Assembly: GCA_022712815.1 (NCBI GenBank)
Contig: JAFLJW010000119.1
Location: 1-16,717, forward strand
Source: Pseudodesulfovibrio sp.
Lineage (GTDB): Bacteria; Desulfobacterota; Desulfovibrionia; Desulfovibrionales; Desulfovibrionaceae
DNA length: 16,717 bases
Reading direction: 5' to 3'
Shown here: in pieces, positions 14,535-16,717 of the stretch
Layout: the number at the start of each line of letters is the position of its first letter
Position numbering within the stretch: the first letter of the stretch is position 1
Notes under the pieces: model-generated
What the model was told of the DNA's origin: nothing
The model's input: the letters and a program-made list of their open reading frames with translations, nothing else
Databases searched by the model: none
Program-made: the position numbers and the translations under genes

Positions 14535-14983
14535 TGAATTAATCCCTGCATTCTTCATATCCCATTTTTCCTAACAAAAAAAAGTGCGCTGACCGGTTTG
14601 CCCGGCAGTCCTCTCTAGCTGTTTTCCCCTCAGCTGTGAGGCTTCATGCGCACTCTAACTCTTTTTAGAAATAGCGACTCGTTTCGCTGATTTATGGCTT
14701 TGTATGGTTTAACGAAGCATACCCTCCGCTATATGTTGTGAACCCGCTATATATAATGGGTCTATCCCTTCAGGACCTTTCCCTTGTAAGTAAAAGATAA
14801 GCATTCTGGAAAAGATGTCCAGCTCTGGACCGGCGCATGGCAAATTCATTTGCTTGAACAAAACGGCCTGATCGAAAAAGCGGACTGTGCCATGTTCTTA
14901 CTTGGGGCTTGTATGACTTTCAGTATTCTCATAATACAGAGGCGTTGGTGACCACTTCCAATAAAAATGGAGATAGAATAGCC
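14535..14983. other. Intergenic region with structured element and channel-gene leader
   Basis: It holds the three-way-junction element (14576-14665) followed by about 320 bases without a convincing gene. Within these are two copies of CGCTATAT (near 14727 and 14745) and a GTATG/CATAC inverted repeat near 14702-14722. An open stretch from about 14795 to 14950 reads in part LWTGAWQIHLLEQNG and AMFLLGACMTFSILII but has no start codon with a ribosome site; it may be decayed coding DNA. Confidence 0.5.
14576..14665. ncRNA. Predicted three-way-junction RNA element or complex bidirectional terminator
   Basis: An outer 7-bp stem AGTGCGC (14583-14589) / GCGCACT (14648-14654) encloses two hairpins: CCGG (14593-14596) with CCGG (14602-14605), extended by TG/CA; and CCTC (14610-14613) with GAGG (14638-14641) enclosing AGCTG (14617-14621) with CAGCT (14631-14635). 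An A-run (about 14576-14583) precedes it and CTCTTTTT follows, so it could terminate transcripts from either side. It starts 40 nt after the flavodoxin/ferredoxin stop. It matches no RNA family I can name. Confidence 0.5.
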
Positions 14984-16648
14984 ATGAATTTTCTGCCCAT
15001 TCGTCTGATAGCGATAATCCTCTTTGTCCTGATGCTTGCGCCACAGGTGTCGGGGTCAAACGAGTTCCCCCTTGCACCGCCGAAAACATCCAGCCCCCGG
15101 GAGACGTTGGAAAGCTTTCTGGTCTGGTCAAAGGTCTTCCACAATGCCATGCGTGCACCAATAGAGGACCCTGCTGAAATTCAGGATGCCTTGGACAGGG
15201 CGGCCAGATGTTTTGACTTGAGTGAAATCCCCCCCACTCTCGTCAGCAATGTCGGGGTTGAATCCGTGCTTCGACTGCGCGAAATCCTTGATCGCATCCC
15301 TTTGCCGGAGATGGAAGACATCCCGGATAAAGCCGCTGTGAAAGCGCAATCCATTCTCAAATGGCGGATGGCACACACGGAAATAACGATTGGAAGAGCT
15401 GATGAAAATGCCCGGTTCGGAGCTTTTCTTTTTACCCCGGCAACGGTTGACAATCTGGATGATTATTATGAGGAAGTTCGCGATCTGCCCTATAAGGATG
15501 GTGCTATCCAAGGCGTTTACGAGGAATATCTCTATTCATATGGCTGGCTGATACCGGATGGCTTCATAAGCGGACTTCCAGACTGGATGAGACTGGGATA
15601 TCTGGGACAGGCCATGTGGCAATGGCTCGGCCTTATTCTGACCCTTGTTTTAGGTTCTGCTTTGCTATGGCCGTTGCTAGCCTGGCATACAGGCTGGAAA
15701 AAGAGAAAAGGCAACGCTACATGGAAATTGAGCCGGTTGATTTTCCCCTTCTCTGCCATGGGGGTGTGCATCTTTATGGAATATCTCATCGGCACCCAGA
15801 TCAATATCACCGGCAAGGTGCTGACTATTGTTACATTGGGACTGGAAGCTCTGTTTTTCCTTTTTACCGCATGGGCCATTCTCGTGGTCGGCAATGTTGT
15901 CATGTATGGGATCATCACCGCCCAGAACATCAAGGAAGAAGCTCTTGATGCCGACGTCATCAAGCTGGTCATCCGCCTTATTTCCATAATCATGATCTTT
16001 GCCGTGTTTTATCGGGCAGGACGTTATTTCGGTCTCCCTGTCACAGCGGTTTTCGCTTCCGCAAGTATCGCCGGTGTTGCGGTAGCCCTTGCTGCGCGTG
16101 AAACCCTGTCCAACTTCTTTGGCGGAATATCCATCTTTCTGGACCGTCCGTTCCGGGCCGGAGATTACATCGTGCTCGACACCGGCGAACGGGGCGAAGT
16201 CAAAGCCGTTGGGATGCGCAGTACGCGACTTCAGACACGCGACGACATACTTATCACCATCCCCAACTCGGTGATCACAAATGTGAAAATAGTCAATCAG
16301 AGCGCACCCAGGCAAAGTTTTCGCATACGCATCAAAGTCAGTGTCGCGTATGGCTCCGACCTTGAGCAGGTTGAAGAAGTCCTTATGAAAACGGCACAGG
16401 CCAACCAAATGGTGATGAAAAGGCCTACTCCGCGAGTACGCCTGCGAACTTTCGGGGATTACTCCATCAACTTTGAATTGCTGGTATGGGCGAGCAGGCC
16501 CCACGACCAAGGCCGGCTGACACATAATCTCAGCAAAGAAATTTATAATAAATTCAATGAGGAAAAGATAAAGATCCCATTCCCCCAACAAGACATCCAC
16601 ATTTGCTCAGGGGAGGCCGAAATAGCCAGGAAGGAGTCAAAAGAGTAA
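14984..16648 (+). CDS. MscS-family mechanosensitive channel with periplasmic N-terminal domain
   Basis: 554 residues from the ATG at 14984; GGAG is 11 nt upstream and this start opens directly with a signal peptide (FLPIRLIAIILFVLMLAP, probable cut near VSG/S). An in-frame TTG at 14909 is less likely. A periplasmic region of about 190 residues follows (ETLESFLVWSKVFHNAM...). Then come membrane helices (WQWLGLILTLVLGSALLWPL, LEALFFLFTAWAILVVGNVV, LVIRLISIIMIFAVFY) and the pore helix plus beta domain with the MscS signature: VFASASIAGVAVALAARETL, NFFGGISIFLDRPFRAGDYI, GMRSTRLQTRDD, ITIPNSVI. The C-terminal alpha/beta domain ends IKIPFPQQDIHI. MscS-type channels release solutes on hypo-osmotic shock in the inner membrane. 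It is not obviously co-transcribed with its neighbours. Family is certain, physiological role inferred. Confidence 0.94.
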   Translation: MNFLPIRLIAIILFVLMLAPQVSGSNEFPLAPPKTSSPRETLESFLVWSKVFHNAMRAPIEDPAEIQDALDRAARCFDLSEIPPTLVSNVGVESVLRLREILDRIPLPEMEDIPDKAAVKAQSILKWRMAHTEITIGRADENARFGAFLFTPATVDNLDDYYEEVRDLPYKDGAIQGVYEEYLYSYGWLIPDGFISGLPDWMRLGYLGQAMWQWLGLILTLVLGSALLWPLLAWHTGWKKRKGNATWKLSRLIFPFSAMGVCIFMEYLIGTQINITGKVLTIVTLGLEALFFLFTAWAILVVGNVVMYGIITAQNIKEEALDADVIKLVIRLISIIMIFAVFYRAGRYFGLPVTAVFASASIAGVAVALAARETLSNFFGGISIFLDRPFRAGDYIVLDTGERGEVKAVGMRSTRLQTRDDILITIPNSVITNVKIVNQSAPRQSFRIRIKVSVAYGSDLEQVEEVLMKTAQANQMVMKRPTPRVRLRTFGDYSINFELLVWASRPHDQGRLTHNLSKEIYNKFNEEKIKIPFPQQDIHICSGEAEIARKESKE

Positions 16649-16717
16649 CAACTCACCGCAGTTCTCAAGGCAACTTATCTCTATACGAAAATCCTCAGTC
16701 TTTTTTTTTGGGAATGG

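Noticed and set aside
14576..14665. Integron attC site or CRISPR-like repeat
   Set aside because: No integrase, no conserved attC core ends (RYYYAAC/GTTRRRY) and no repeated units.
15677..16600. 307-codon open frame antisense to the MscS gene
   Set aside because: No recognisable motif and fully overlapped by a strong MscS family match.

Overview
The window looks like chromosome from an anaerobic, probably sulfate-reducing bacterium of the Desulfovibrio/Pseudodesulfovibrio type. This is an inference. It rests on moderate GC, the oxygen-sensitive Fe-S enzymes, a ferredoxin-type flavoprotein and the style of the sensor kinase. No rRNA, intact tRNA, CRISPR array or integrase gene is visible.

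Left part (1-4.1 kb). On the minus strand, a LivJ-type substrate-binding lipoprotein overlaps by ATGA with a membrane sensor protein (HAMP, cysteine cluster, PAS) that runs off the left edge. No permease or ATPase partners the binding protein, so the pair reads as a ligand-sensing module. On the plus strand follow an AcuB-like CBS-CBS-ACT protein with a strong terminator, and a 128-residue protein of unknown function.

Centre (4.2-10.2 kb). This is the most interesting part: a compact six-gene minus-strand operon. In order of transcription it encodes a double-cubane-cluster-type reductase (HgdB/YjiM superfamily), its ATP-dependent activase (HgdC/YjiL/BadF type), a second diverged reductase, a periplasmic NrtA/SsuA/TauA-type binding protein, a permease and an ABC ATPase. 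Genes are overlapping or closely spaced, with a strong hairpin between the binding protein and the permease. The simplest reading is a dedicated import and ATP-driven low-potential reduction pathway for a small, unidentified substrate.

Scarred junction (10.25-13.0 kb). It holds an N-terminal IS5-like transposase remnant with a frameshift and a 43-nt fragment of a tRNA-Glu(CUC) gene. The fragment starts at the anticodon loop, as expected of an old attachment site. A large SEC-C/TPR-like protein and a C-terminal transposase remnant (ISL3-like) abutting a tetR gene complete it.

Right part (13.0-16.7 kb). A TetR regulator diverges from an AT-rich flavodoxin/2[4Fe-4S] protein (EFR1-like), with a perfect 10-bp inverted repeat between them. 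Then come a structured intergenic element (predicted three-way junction) and a plus-strand MscS-family channel with a signal peptide and periplasmic N-terminal domain. The base composition of the flavodoxin gene suggests horizontal acquisition.
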